This document shows positions 41,801-50,123 of a DNA stretch of 53,457 nucleotides, in pieces. The stretch is from Ruminococcus sp. (GTDB taxonomy: Bacteria; Bacillota; Clostridia; Oscillospirales; Ruminococcaceae): contig JAMPDU010000004.1 of NCBI GenBank assembly GCA_023665505.1, forward strand, positions 1 through 53,457, written 5' to 3'. The notes under the pieces were generated by a model. That model was given only the letters and a program-made list of their open reading frames with translations. It searched no databases and was not told the origin of the DNA. A program made the translations under genes and the position numbers. Position 1 is the stretch's first letter. Each line of letters starts with the position of its first letter.

Positions 41801-42330
41801 ATATCTTTTTCAAGATATTCTTTGCGGTAAGATTCTATTTTGCTGCCCGGGAACTGTCCTTTGAGAGTATTTTCAAATAATTTTCTCATTGTACCCTCGC
41901 TGTTGTTCGTAAGCGGTCTTACACCAAAATAAAAGTCGTTTGTAAAGCCGTTGCTCTTTATCATAAGCACAAGGGTACCCGGCTTTCCCGAAAGCGAATG
42001 AAATACCGTTGAAAGCTTATCGGACGAAAATTCATTCTGCTCATAAACAAGCTCAGTTATCTTAAAAAACTGAATATCTTTCATATTATTGAGCGCATCG
42101 TCCTCAAGCGGAGCAATTTCGGCAGAATGAAGGTCTGTAAGATAGCCTTTCATAACCTCGTCGTCGATTATTTTCAGACAGTTTCCGAGATTGGACTGCA
42201 AAACAGAAAAATCCATATCCTCCGCGCCTCTGACCTTTACTTCCGGATATTCGGCTAAAACAACCTCTGTTTTTATCTCCTCCGTATCCTCAGCTTTGTT
42301 CACAGGCATTAACGTATCTTCGTATTTCAT
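38848..42330 (-). CDS. HerA/DUF87-type ATPase with a long Ser/Thr/Gly-rich insert
   Basis: This 1160-residue protein has Walker A FITGSTGSGKSNAVF (about residue 660), VIEPAKGEYGKFF after it, Walker B HITVLEEAHNLL (about 887), and the arginine-finger region TNTKIVLRLPEKGDREI, as in HerA/FtsK-family DNA translocases. Residues about 262-440 are a repetitive Ser/Thr/Gly/Asp/His stretch with HTTGTSDT-like units. The N-terminal 260 residues and the region before the ATPase are helical and not recognised. The start at 42330 follows AAGGAGG. Likely a hexameric motor on DNA or protein. It lies between the GTPases and the toxin in one operon. Confidence 0.85.
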   Translation of the reverse strand: MKYEDTLMPVNKAEDTEEIKTEVVLAEYPEVKVRGAEDMDFSVLQSNLGNCLKIIDDEVMKGYLTDLHSAEIAPLEDDALNNMKDIQFFKITELVYEQNEFSSDKLSTVFHSLSGKPGTLVLMIKSNGFTNDFYFGVRPLTNNSEGTMRKLFENTLKGQFPGSKIESYRKEYLEKDMAETNADSITAVTCVADYKREKNSMSNKEFIQGLEKFVYSMQGKAFTAVFIADSVGYDELMMRKREYEEIYTQLSPFADMQLNFAVSSGESSSTGTSGGVTRSSSSGVTSGTNTNYGYSNAQTDGTSSTHGVTDTEGTSESVSDGKTHTTGTSDTKSKSVSDSHTDGTSTSTSTGTFGSVSAGVKLGKIFNIGGSVGTSSSTSHTSSHSDTHSVTHGKSHTKSVSDAVSKTLSHGTNRSNSVSDTEGTNSSTTLTQNYGGGTQSGTSYTVSNSFNLVNSETLSNNFGNTKGITLNTENMTIKSILERIKKHLDRFDECESMGMWNFAAYFLGDKPADTETAANTYRALMSGNRSGIERSASNTWTKDDNNNYNIDMLQKYVKNFIHPVFMYNRHTYDGNEIVGISPAALVSTNELAIHLSLPRHSVKGLPVTEHAVFGQEVLTRKDRDDERIVNLGKVYHLGTEISDTNVELDTDSLAMHTFITGSTGSGKSNAVFHILDKLRANKVPFLVIEPAKGEYGKFFVNANYYGTNAADGNILHINPFAFPEKVDILEHIEKLTEIFNVCWPMYAAMPAVLKDSIVSAYVSAGWDLDLSENTKIKGLFPTFDDVLRELNRIIKTSEYSDDTKSDYIGSLSTRIKSLTNGINGRIFSGSEIDEDTLFNKNTIVDISKVGSMETKALIMGFMVLKLQEYRQSNTEEMNVGLRHITVLEEAHNLLRKTSTEQSQESSNVQGKSVEMLTNAIAEIRAYGEGFIIADQAPNLLDTAVIRNTNTKIVLRLPEKGDREITGCSMALSDEQITELSKFPTGVAAVYQNDWQEAVLCKIPYAVKNNSNERKITSEPSGKIKNTEALHKLIKNHHTEEELNELKNIVMNLNISAKIRRDLIFNMREKNLAYEWAVADFISKCFKYDDIFSGTRNGTWDSLEQLAEIMADNVKQEFEDFSNEEIKKILYFICRTQHEQHPENAIIERLRVEYLKKEVMM

Positions 42331-42347
42331 TGTTTGCCTCCTTAAAT

Positions 42348-42659
42348 TTAATAATCTTCCATACGAACCGTTGAACTGTAATAACAAGTCAAATTATTTG
42401 AATAAGTAGCTTCCCAGAAGGTTCTATACCTTATTTTACCATTGGAATTAAATTTTATCTCCTTTTTTTCAAATATAATACCTTTAGTTGTTTTAAATGA
42501 GTTAGATTTCTTCGTCTTATCAATTATTGAGTATATATTGTCTATTCCGCAATAACTACCACCTTCAATTAATTGACAGGTATACTGTTTTTTTACATGT
42601 TGACTTATATTATCTTCTGTAATAATTAAAGATTCATAGTATGTTCTATCATTTGACAT
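42348..42659 (-). CDS. Small hypothetical protein in the dynamin/HerA operon
   Basis: This 103-residue protein has a beta-rich C-terminal half (GIIFEKKEIKFNSNGKIRYR, FWEATYSNNLTCYYSS) and no recognised motif. Base composition is clearly more AT-rich than in the neighbours, which suggests a separate origin. The ribosome binding site (CACCC region) is weak. It fits the 18- and 26-bp gaps to the genes on either side, so it is probably expressed by read-through. Confidence 0.45.
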   Translation of the reverse strand: MSNDRTYYESLIITEDNISQHVKKQYTCQLIEGGSYCGIDNIYSIIDKTKKSNSFKTTKGIIFEKKEIKFNSNGKIRYRTFWEATYSNNLTCYYSSTVRMEDY

Positions 42660-42685
42660 ACGGGTGGCTTTAAAAATATATTTAA

Positions 42686-43378
42686 TTACGGGGTGGGAAT
42701 TGCCTGAACTATCAGCAGTGCCGCTACGATTATGGCTATTAACAGCAGTACCGCCAGCAGTGCAATTCCCGCCCCCATTGTTTTTTTTGGCGGTTCACCT
42801 CGTTGCGCCGTATTTGAGTATGACGGAGCGGATGTTTTAATTTCCCTTTCGGCATTTTCACGAATTTTTCGTAGCCGTTCTTCTTCCGCTTTTCTTGCTT
42901 CTTCGCGTTTCCTTGCGCGTTCTTCGGCAGCAGCGGCTTCTCTTGCCTTAATTTCCTCAATTCTCTTTTTTGCATCTTCAATTTGTTTATCTTCGGAATT
43001 ATTTGTTTGCCGTGGCATATCAGATGGCTGCGAAACAGGCTTTTCGGCAGTTGACCTGCGCTCATCATAAATGCGCTTTATTTTATCCGCGAAAATCACC
43101 TGTGCCACTTGCCGCATATGTTCAAAACGCTTTATGGAGAAATTTTTTTTCAAATCCTTTTTAAGCTCCACCCAGTAATCGGCGTTCCACCTGCTTTGGT
43201 CGGACATAAGAGGAGTAAGCTCCTCATATGCCGCCCACAGTCCGGGAACATTGCGGCAGTATTCAAATTCCTCACGATATGCCTCAAATGTAGGGTCAGC
43301 ATCAAGACTGTCCAGAAAAACATAAATCAAGCTTTTAACGTCGCCGTTGTCCGCATATTTTTTTACATTCGCATTCAT
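42686..43378 (-). CDS. Tail-anchored coiled-coil membrane protein
   Basis: The start at 43378 follows AAGGGAG and gives 230 residues. Residues 1-100 are a helical domain (VKSLIYVFLDSLDADPTFEA, YWVELKKDLKKNFSIKRFEH). Residues 110-175 are a charged coiled coil (IEEIKAREAAAAEERARKRE). A single membrane helix ends the protein (AGIALLAVLLLIAIIVAALL). It could be the membrane anchor or adaptor for the two dynamin-like GTPases, since its gene lies 14 bp downstream of the larger one. Function is inferred from topology and context only. Confidence 0.65.
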   Translation of the reverse strand: MNANVKKYADNGDVKSLIYVFLDSLDADPTFEAYREEFEYCRNVPGLWAAYEELTPLMSDQSRWNADYWVELKKDLKKNFSIKRFEHMRQVAQVIFADKIKRIYDERRSTAEKPVSQPSDMPRQTNNSEDKQIEDAKKRIEEIKAREAAAAEERARKREEARKAEEERLRKIRENAEREIKTSAPSYSNTAQRGEPPKKTMGAGIALLAVLLLIAIIVAALLIVQAIPTP

Positions 43379-43392
43379 TTCAATCACTCCCT

Positions 43393-45942
43393 TTATATTT
43401 CAAGAAGCTCGTGTATTTCTGAAATATTGCCCTCAATCCAGTTAAGGATATTTCTGTTTTTCTCAAGCTCCTCCTCGCTTGTTTTCTGCTCGTCGGCATA
43501 GGAATTAAGTTCATCGTATTTTTCCTCAATGAGCGCGTCAAGCTCTCCGAAAAGACCGTTAAACTGTTCTTTTATCCTGTTAATCTGCTCTTCGGCATAG
43601 CTCAGTGCCGAGCCTACGCCCTCGTCAATGTTTTTTCTGAACTGACTTACCAGTCCCATTTGAATATCGGAAGTTTTTACGTTATACTTAACGATTTTCT
43701 GCGTGCGTTCTTCCATAACATCCCGCATAACAGTTGCGAAATCTTGAACGGTTTTGTAAATATCCTTATCTTCATAAACGTCAACATCTTTGCAAATATC
43801 TTCATCAATGTATTTGGGTTCCCAAAATTTGAAAAAGCCCCAAAAACCGCTTCGTTCAGGATTTTTCACCTTACGTGTTCCAATCTTCTCTTTTCGTGAG
43901 CCTACCTTTACCTTTTCGGTTCCGACAAACTCTTGATGCTCGCCGACCCACACCTTTTCTTCCTTTTCACCGACCTTTTCATAATAGGTTTTCTCTTCAA
44001 CCGTTTCTTCGCCCAAATCGTTTACCGTACTGTCAGCAAAATCATTTGAACACCACGCAGCCGCAGTTTCCCGCATTTTTGACATTGCTCCCTTAACAAG
44101 GTCTACCGTCTGGAAATCCAGTTCCGAAATCCCTGCTGCTTCATCAATTTTGGTAAGTTTTTCCTGATATTCTTTCAGGTATTTTTCACCGGTATCAACG
44201 ATTTCACTGTTGATTACGCTTTCAAGGTTTGCGGACATTTCGGCAATCAAATCGGAACTAAGCGTGGTGAAAGTGCTGACAAGACGCATTGCCTCCGCAC
44301 GGTTATCAATTGTTTCTCCGTAATTGCTGAAAATACGCGTTGTTTTCCTTTCGGCGCTGTCTGTCAGAGCATCAGCTTTTTCCTCAATGGCGGGCATCGG
44401 ATTAAGCTTGTCAATTTTCGCCTTAAACTCGGCAGCTTCCGTTCCGTCCGCAATTTTTTCTTTAATAATCCTTGCTCTCTCCGCACACGCCTTTGCAGCC
44501 TCTTCGTTTTCCGATACCGTTTGCTTAGCTTTTGCCAAAACTCGGTTACTGTCGAGAACTTCCTTAAAGCTTTCTACCAAATCCTTTACTTTTTTAGTTC
44601 TTGCGTATTTCTTTACATACGCCGTGATAGCCGCTTCAATGGAATAAATTCCGCAGTGAATAAGCGCCTGTTCTTTTACGTCGCTGTTTTCCTCCGCTTT
44701 TTTCAGACGGTAATTCAACTCATTCTGTGCGCTCGGAGAAAGTGTGGAATACTTTTCCAAATGCATATCTTCAAAGCTGTTGAATTTCTCTATTGCCGCA
44801 TAAGTATCCTTAGCCGCACTGGGAAGCTTACTGAACTCAGCCATAGTAAGATTTGAAAGGTCTATATCCTTAAACAGCGTTCTGATATTCAAAGCCGCAT
44901 AAGCGGAACACGGGAAAATCTGAGGGTCGTTAATGCCATGCTTTGACAAATATTTTTTTGCCGACTGAACAGCTTTTTCAATGCTCTCTTCTTCGGGGTT
45001 GAAACTGTCCATTTTGTTTATTACAAACAAAAATCTGTCTCTCGCCTGTTTACCGCCTTTTTGAATTTGCTCGGAAACAAATGACAGTAAGTTATCATCA
45101 TCGTTTGTACTGAGTTGAGTGCCGTTAAGCACATAAAGAATAAGATTATTGGATTCGCTTCTTATTGCATTATAAGTTGTATTTTTATGATTTTGATTTT
45201 GTGCGTTATTCGGACCCGGTGTGTCAACGAGCTGCAAAGCAGTATTATTGGAATCCAAAAAAGGAATATTTCCTTCCGCGCTTATTCTCGATACACGTTC
45301 ATCTCCGTTAAGTTCGTTCATAATGTCGTATGTAAGGTTCGGAATTTCTCTCAGCATTATGCCGTTCTCGTCAAAAACATACGCGCTGAAATCTTCGCTG
45401 TCATTATCAAGGATTTCCGTAATAACAGCCGTACACGCTTCATTTTTTGACGGCATAAGTTTTTTATTGAGCAAAGAATTGATAAGTGTTGACTTTCCCG
45501 AACTCATTGTTGCAATTACATTTATCGGGAAAACATCATTAAGTACATTATTAAAAATTTTAATTAGTTTTATGTCTCTGAAATCATCTACGGGACCTTC
45601 CCGTAAATCTCCGAATATATTTATAATTTTTTGATTTATAGCCTCGTCTGATTTTCCTTCTGTAAATTTAAGGCTGAGATTTCTTATTGTTCCTTGTTTT
45701 TTTGCCAGATTGAAGGCTTCTTCAAAATCGTCCCAATCCAATTTCATTCCATAAAATTCAACCTCAAAATCGACTGAATTAAGCTCGTCCGCAAGGCTGT
45801 ACGGAAAGCTTCCTATCCATTCCTGCAAGCGCTTTCCTTCAATCGCTCTTGTTATTGCGCTGTCCCGTTCAAGAACATTTCCGTCTACCTTAAGCGTTGT
45901 TTGCAATTTGTATGGGTTGTATTTTACATAAATATGTGTCAT
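43393..45942 (-). CDS. Large dynamin-family GTPase
   Basis: This 849-residue protein has G1 ATMSSGKSTLINSL (about residue 144), a conserved Thr in ACTAVITEI, G3 LVDTPGPNNAQN (about 241) and G4 FVINKMDSF (about 309), the signature of bacterial dynamins. A long helical stalk follows. At about residues 660-740 lie repeated short strands (KVGEKEEKVWVGEHQEF, TEKVKVGSRKEKIGT) and an aromatic hairpin, SGFWGFFKFWEP, that could insert in a membrane. Such GTPases remodel or tether membranes. It has an N-terminal extra domain of 130 residues. The next gene upstream encodes a second, smaller dynamin, as in two-partner bacterial dynamins. Confidence 0.85.
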   Translation of the reverse strand: MTHIYVKYNPYKLQTTLKVDGNVLERDSAITRAIEGKRLQEWIGSFPYSLADELNSVDFEVEFYGMKLDWDDFEEAFNLAKKQGTIRNLSLKFTEGKSDEAINQKIINIFGDLREGPVDDFRDIKLIKIFNNVLNDVFPINVIATMSSGKSTLINSLLNKKLMPSKNEACTAVITEILDNDSEDFSAYVFDENGIMLREIPNLTYDIMNELNGDERVSRISAEGNIPFLDSNNTALQLVDTPGPNNAQNQNHKNTTYNAIRSESNNLILYVLNGTQLSTNDDDNLLSFVSEQIQKGGKQARDRFLFVINKMDSFNPEEESIEKAVQSAKKYLSKHGINDPQIFPCSAYAALNIRTLFKDIDLSNLTMAEFSKLPSAAKDTYAAIEKFNSFEDMHLEKYSTLSPSAQNELNYRLKKAEENSDVKEQALIHCGIYSIEAAITAYVKKYARTKKVKDLVESFKEVLDSNRVLAKAKQTVSENEEAAKACAERARIIKEKIADGTEAAEFKAKIDKLNPMPAIEEKADALTDSAERKTTRIFSNYGETIDNRAEAMRLVSTFTTLSSDLIAEMSANLESVINSEIVDTGEKYLKEYQEKLTKIDEAAGISELDFQTVDLVKGAMSKMRETAAAWCSNDFADSTVNDLGEETVEEKTYYEKVGEKEEKVWVGEHQEFVGTEKVKVGSRKEKIGTRKVKNPERSGFWGFFKFWEPKYIDEDICKDVDVYEDKDIYKTVQDFATVMRDVMEERTQKIVKYNVKTSDIQMGLVSQFRKNIDEGVGSALSYAEEQINRIKEQFNGLFGELDALIEEKYDELNSYADEQKTSEEELEKNRNILNWIEGNISEIHELLEI

Positions 45943-45959
45943 TTTTCATTCTCCTTATT

Positions 45960-47294
45960 TTATCGGCAGTATCTGCCGATTATTTTTTCAACATATGCAA
46001 TCCCGCAGTTTTTTAACGTCTGTCTTGTTTTGTCATCGGAATTTTCAATTTTTATCTCGGGGAAAGCTTTCTCATAATATTCCGCAAGACTGTTTTCCTC
46101 AAAACGGCTTGTCCCGCAGCCAAGGTCAAGCATCTCCATTCGTGAAAGACCCGCGCTTGCCGACTTCTTGCAAAGATAGCCTATTCTTGAAGATACCGGA
46201 CATATCATAGGTTCTTTAAACCCGATTTTTTTCAAATACTGCCTTTGCTTTTCAATAGCCGTTTCAAGGTCGTCGTCCGCGCCCTCAAAAGCGTCTGCCT
46301 TGTTCATAATAAATAATATCGGAGTTCTTCCGATATTTTTGCTTACAAACTCAAGATGCAGTTCATCATCGTTTGTGCCAAGCTGAGTTGCATTAAGTAT
46401 ATACAGCATAAGCTTGTATTTTCTTGATTTTATAATGTTTTCTGAAATTATTTTATGGTCATCATTTTCACTTGAATTTACACCCGGAGTATCGCGAAGA
46501 ACTATCCTCTTTCCGCCCAATTCTCCATTATAATACGTACTTACACCAATAGTTCCGGACATATTCTTTTCATTATCGTTAAGCAATTCCTCCCTGCCCG
46601 CGTCCATAACAATATCATGGTCGCTTTCATATGTAAACCCATCGTCAAAAGGTTTTCCGACAATATTGTGGATTTTGCTCGTACACGCGGTGTTTTGCGA
46701 AAGAGTAACATTTTTTCCGGTCAGTGCGTTAATAAATGTGGATTTTCCCGCACTCATTGTTGCCGTGATTACAATATTAAACGGATTTTTGCCTATAAAA
46801 TCTATATTTTTTCTTACGCATTCCAAATATTCTTCAAAACAGCCTATTTGAGGATATTTTTTCATATCTGCCCATGCCTTGTTATTCCCGCATAACGCGT
46901 TAATAATGCTGTTTACCGCCTGTTTCCCATTGTTTGGCGAAAGCTCTTTTATCATTGACGCAACAGTGCTGTGCATTGACTTTGACTTGAGTATAGTCTT
47001 ATCATATCCCAAAACAGCAAATAAATCAAAAAACAACAGATATTTATATTTTTCAATCATCGAAATATTTTCAAGTATACCTGCCGCACTTTTATGATTT
47101 GGGGTATCATTAACGCACAAAAGATTATTATATACTTTCATTTGTGCCCGTGCATATTTTGCCGAAGCATATTTTGTCATATTCAAATATCTTCTCAAAC
47201 AGCAAAAGTATACTTTCTTTACCGTTTCATTTTCATCTAAAACAGGGTTTTTCACAATTATCTGTGAACAAATAAAAGCGTTTGAAGCATACAT
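45960..47294 (-). CDS. Dynamin-like GTPase, smaller partner
   Basis: This 444-residue protein has G1 ITATMSAGKSTFINALTGK (about residue 181), G3 VLRDTPGVNSSEN (about 267) and G4 LFIMNKADAFEG (about 331). The 170 residues before the GTPase are helical. The large stalk of its neighbour is almost absent, so it may be the regulatory partner of a heteromeric pair. GGAGG precedes the ATG. A 17-bp gap to the larger GTPase indicates cotranscription. The Cys-rich N-terminus (FCCLRRYL) is of unknown meaning. Confidence 0.82.
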   Translation of the reverse strand: MYASNAFICSQIIVKNPVLDENETVKKVYFCCLRRYLNMTKYASAKYARAQMKVYNNLLCVNDTPNHKSAAGILENISMIEKYKYLLFFDLFAVLGYDKTILKSKSMHSTVASMIKELSPNNGKQAVNSIINALCGNNKAWADMKKYPQIGCFEEYLECVRKNIDFIGKNPFNIVITATMSAGKSTFINALTGKNVTLSQNTACTSKIHNIVGKPFDDGFTYESDHDIVMDAGREELLNDNEKNMSGTIGVSTYYNGELGGKRIVLRDTPGVNSSENDDHKIISENIIKSRKYKLMLYILNATQLGTNDDELHLEFVSKNIGRTPILFIMNKADAFEGADDDLETAIEKQRQYLKKIGFKEPMICPVSSRIGYLCKKSASAGLSRMEMLDLGCGTSRFEENSLAEYYEKAFPEIKIENSDDKTRQTLKNCGIAYVEKIIGRYCR

Positions 47295-47338
47295 TTATTT
47301 ACCTCCAATAAATATAAATTTTTATCTTTAATTTTAAA

Positions 47339-48295
47339 TTACAGCATTTTTACCAAATCCCCTTGACTCCTAACCCACATATCCACCCCATCCCCAAAAA
47401 CCTCCGCAGTAATAACAAATCCCTCATCGGTTTCCTCAATCACCTTAGCCGTAGGCAGCCTGTCCAGCACAGCCTCGGGATTGACACCCTTGTACAAAAA
47501 CTTAATCCGCCGCAGCCTCCCGCCGTACATAAACTGTATCCTCTTGCGGAACTCGCCCTCCTCGAACCTGTCCCTGTAAGGTATATCAAAGTGCCGTTCC
47601 AGCACCTCAAAGCTCTGTATCCTGTCAATACGGTAAATTGTGGGAAAAACATCGTCGGGATTTTGAAATTCGGCTTTCCTGTCGATGTCCTCGATAAACG
47701 CCGTCAGATAAAAATAAAACTCCGAAAACATTATCCCCACAGGCTGAACTACGCGCTCAACCGTTGTGCCGTCCTGCCGCGTGTAGACAATTTTCATACA
47801 CAAATGCTGCTGCACCGCCTCGCCGATTTCCCACATACTGCCAACAAACTCTTTGTGATGATTTAATTCGGTATAGTGGTAAAGCTCGTTTGAAATAAGG
47901 TCGTTCACCTTGCGCTTGTTTTTCGGCGGGACGCAACAGGTCAGCAGCTTGTTTATAATCGGTGACATCTCGTCCTTGGTAAACGCGCGGCTTTCCAGCA
48001 GTATCTTGCAGACCGCCAGCACCTCGCTGTTTGTAAGCGCAGTCATATCGCCGCTCACAAGGTGATAGCCGTTCAGGTGCTTATCGTAAACAAGCTCCTT
48101 GTTGTTCCCGCCCGAATCCGCGTTATCAGCGAAAAAACAGCGTAAATCGTCAATATCCCGTTGAATGGAACGGGGGTCAACATCAAAATATTTGGCTTCG
48201 TCATACTTATTTATGACCTCGCCGTTCATAAGCTTGCTGTAGATTACCAGTACACGGTTAAACTTAAACCCCGAACTAAATCTATCATTTTGCAC
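47339..48295 (-). CDS. WYL-domain transcription regulator (YafY type)
   Basis: This 318-residue protein has an N-terminal winged HTH (INKYDEAKYFDVDPRSIQRD, IDDLRCFF), the WYL domain (VQPVGIMFSEFYFYLTAFIE, where EFYFYL replaces the WYL triad, and RIDRIQSFEVLE) and a WCX C-terminal region. WYL regulators bind nucleic-acid or nucleotide ligands and often control defence operons. The start is GTG at 48295. A TTGAAA-17-TATAAT promoter lies 25-55 bp upstream. It is the first gene of the dynamin/HerA/toxin run and its probable controller. Confidence 0.88.
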   Translation of the reverse strand: MQNDRFSSGFKFNRVLVIYSKLMNGEVINKYDEAKYFDVDPRSIQRDIDDLRCFFADNADSGGNNKELVYDKHLNGYHLVSGDMTALTNSEVLAVCKILLESRAFTKDEMSPIINKLLTCCVPPKNKRKVNDLISNELYHYTELNHHKEFVGSMWEIGEAVQQHLCMKIVYTRQDGTTVERVVQPVGIMFSEFYFYLTAFIEDIDRKAEFQNPDDVFPTIYRIDRIQSFEVLERHFDIPYRDRFEEGEFRKRIQFMYGGRLRRIKFLYKGVNPEAVLDRLPTAKVIEETDEGFVITAEVFGDGVDMWVRSQGDLVKML

Positions 48296-48630
48296 AAAAT
48301 CCAGTTCCCTTGTTAATATAATTATACAACAAATTTACTTATTTTTCAATAAAATTATACACATTTCTACATTTGCGTTAAAATCCGCCGTAGTTTTTGT
48401 ATATTTTTTACAGACAGTAATTATTTGCTATTTATATTATACCACACGAGATAGACAGCCGCTGTCATTCTGCAAAAATAATTCGACAAAAATTTTATAA
48501 TTTTATTATAGCACACGGTTAAAGCGTTGTCAAGCTGTTTAGTGAATGTTTTATATGCTAACAAAAGGCGTTGAATAAACCGCATATAAAGTGTAAAGTT
48601 ATACTATATGAGTATAAAGGAAGTGCACAA
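48296..48630. promoter_or_regulatory. Divergent promoter region of the WYL operon and the XRE gene
   Basis: The minus strand has TTGAAA (48344-48349), 17 bp, TATAAT (48321-48326). A second TATAAT-like box lies at 48354-48359. On the plus strand TATACT (about 48600) precedes the XRE start by 26 bp. The rest is AT-rich without a gene. Confidence 0.65.
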
Positions 48631-48978
48631 TTGAGCTTTAAAAGAGATAAAATTTCATACGCCGTGGGGCAGAGAATAAAGAAGTTTCGGACGGAGCGCA
48701 AAATCAGCCAAGAAGCCCTCGCACTGTCCTCCGACATTTACCCTGCCTATCTGGGACGGATTGAGCGGGGCGAGAGGTGCCCTACAATTGAAACGATTTA
48801 CAAAATTTGCGACGGACTGAAAATTTCCATGTCCGACCTGCTTGATTTTGACCTTGATGTAAAGCCGACCTCTTCGGAAGCCAAACGCCGCATAGAAAAG
48901 GCAATGAGTGGTCTGTCCGATGATGAGGCAATACGCGTCGCCGAGATTGTGGAGAACGTTTTGAAATTCAAAGACTGA
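48631..48978 (+). CDS. XRE-family transcription regulator
   Basis: TTG at 48631 with AAAGGAAG 7 bases upstream gives 115 residues. VGQRIKKFRTERKISQEALA and YLGRIERGERCPTIETIYKI form a classic Cro/CI helix-turn-helix. The C-terminal 40 residues are a helical dimerisation tail. The frame is open 60 bases further upstream, but that part overlaps the likely promoter. It may repress its own promoter and the divergent WYL operon. Confidence 0.85.
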   Translation: MSFKRDKISYAVGQRIKKFRTERKISQEALALSSDIYPAYLGRIERGERCPTIETIYKICDGLKISMSDLLDFDLDVKPTSSEAKRRIEKAMSGLSDDEAIRVAEIVENVLKFKD

Positions 48979-49034
48979 GCCTTATCACCGGCATACTTTG
49001 TACGTAAAAGTAAAATATTACCATATCCAACAAC

Positions 49035-49060
49035 CTGCTGCACCCCAGTGCAGCAGCTAT
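49035..49060 (+). terminator. Terminator of the XRE gene
   Basis: The perfect stem CTGCTGCAC-CCCA-GTGCAGCAG (49035-49056) is followed by CTATTTTTA. Confidence 0.85.
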
Positions 49061-50123
49061 TTTTATCACGGTGGATTCATCCGCACTTGTCCGAACGAAC
49101 TACAAAAACACAAAAAGCACGATAAACAAAGCCATATAAAATATAGCCTGCCTACTGTGCTTCCAAAAAAACTTATTCTTTTACTAAGATGTAACATAAC
49201 ATACGCCTCACATTCTCGTCACAAACAAAAGTTTTAATATGCCGTTATTGACATTATATCACGCTTTAAAAGCTTTGTCAATAGTTTTCTGAAATTTTTT
49301 GAAAAAATTTTTTGGCGCACTCTTACGCAAAGTAATTCAAGAAGTAGAAGAATTTCTGATGTCACACGTCGTGTGATTTTAGGCTATGTGATATTAGCAT
49401 ATGCTTACTGCACAAAAACACAAAAAATTTTCAAACCCTTTATAGAAAAAAATAATTTTTTATTTTTTAATATACAATGTGCCTAATTATATAATTTTTT
49501 TCTTATATATATAATATATATTTACTTGTGTTTTTGTGTAACAATGCTTTTTTTATTGATAATATCGATAAAAAGTCAGCACAAATGGCTGCACAAGCAT
49601 TTCACGGCAAAAAATTATTTGTGCCAATTTTTCCATAAAATGGGAGAATTTTTGCACAAAAACACAGACAAATTAAACCGTTAATAAAAAAGTGCGAAAC
49701 TTTTTACGAAAATCTCTAAAACATCTGTTTGAGATTTTAATAGAATATTAAGGGTGTGGAAAACTTTCGTCATTTTGACGGAACTTTTGGCAAATCTTAC
49801 CTGTAACAATTATCTAATTGTCAACTTACTTTAAACATCTGTTTTGTGATGTTTCACGAAACATCTGTGTCACTGCACAAAAATGAAATTGCCTGCACGG
49901 GCAAAAAACAGGTTTTGTGCAGCAATTTGTGCTGAAATTTTTGCCTCGTGTGACATTTCCCCTTATGCTCTTCTACAATCACGCAGCAGCTAATGACGAT
50001 TACCGAATATTCATATTCACTGATTTCAAACACAGAAATTTCAAGGGTTTCTTTTTTCTTTTGGTCAATGTATCAAACAGTGAAGAGCAGCGGCATAAAA
50101 CGCCGCCGCTCAACCTGTTGCAG
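49061..50123. repeat. Repeat-rich AT-rich noncoding region upstream of the relaxase 3' end
   Basis: No gene was found in this 1.06-kb stretch. Repeats of the type GCACAAAAACACA occur at about 49410-49425, 49654-49668 and 49875-49884, with inverse copies near 49527-49543 and 49915. AACATCTGTTT-type repeats occur at about 49721, 49834 and 49860. Palindromes are TCACACG-T-CGTGTGA (49362-49376) and GATGTTTC-AC-GAAACATC (49848-49865). The second resembles the ParB site TGTTTCACGTGAAACA without its central TG. The region may be a replication or partition control region. Confidence 0.5.
49253..49281 (-). promoter_or_regulatory. Orphan consensus promoter
   Basis: On the minus strand TTGACA (49276-49281), 17 bp and TATAAT (49253-49258) match consensus exactly. 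No gene of normal length follows before the XRE terminator. Only short frames exist, among them an 11-codon hydrophobic one (MALFIVLFVFL). A small RNA is possible. Confidence 0.6.
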
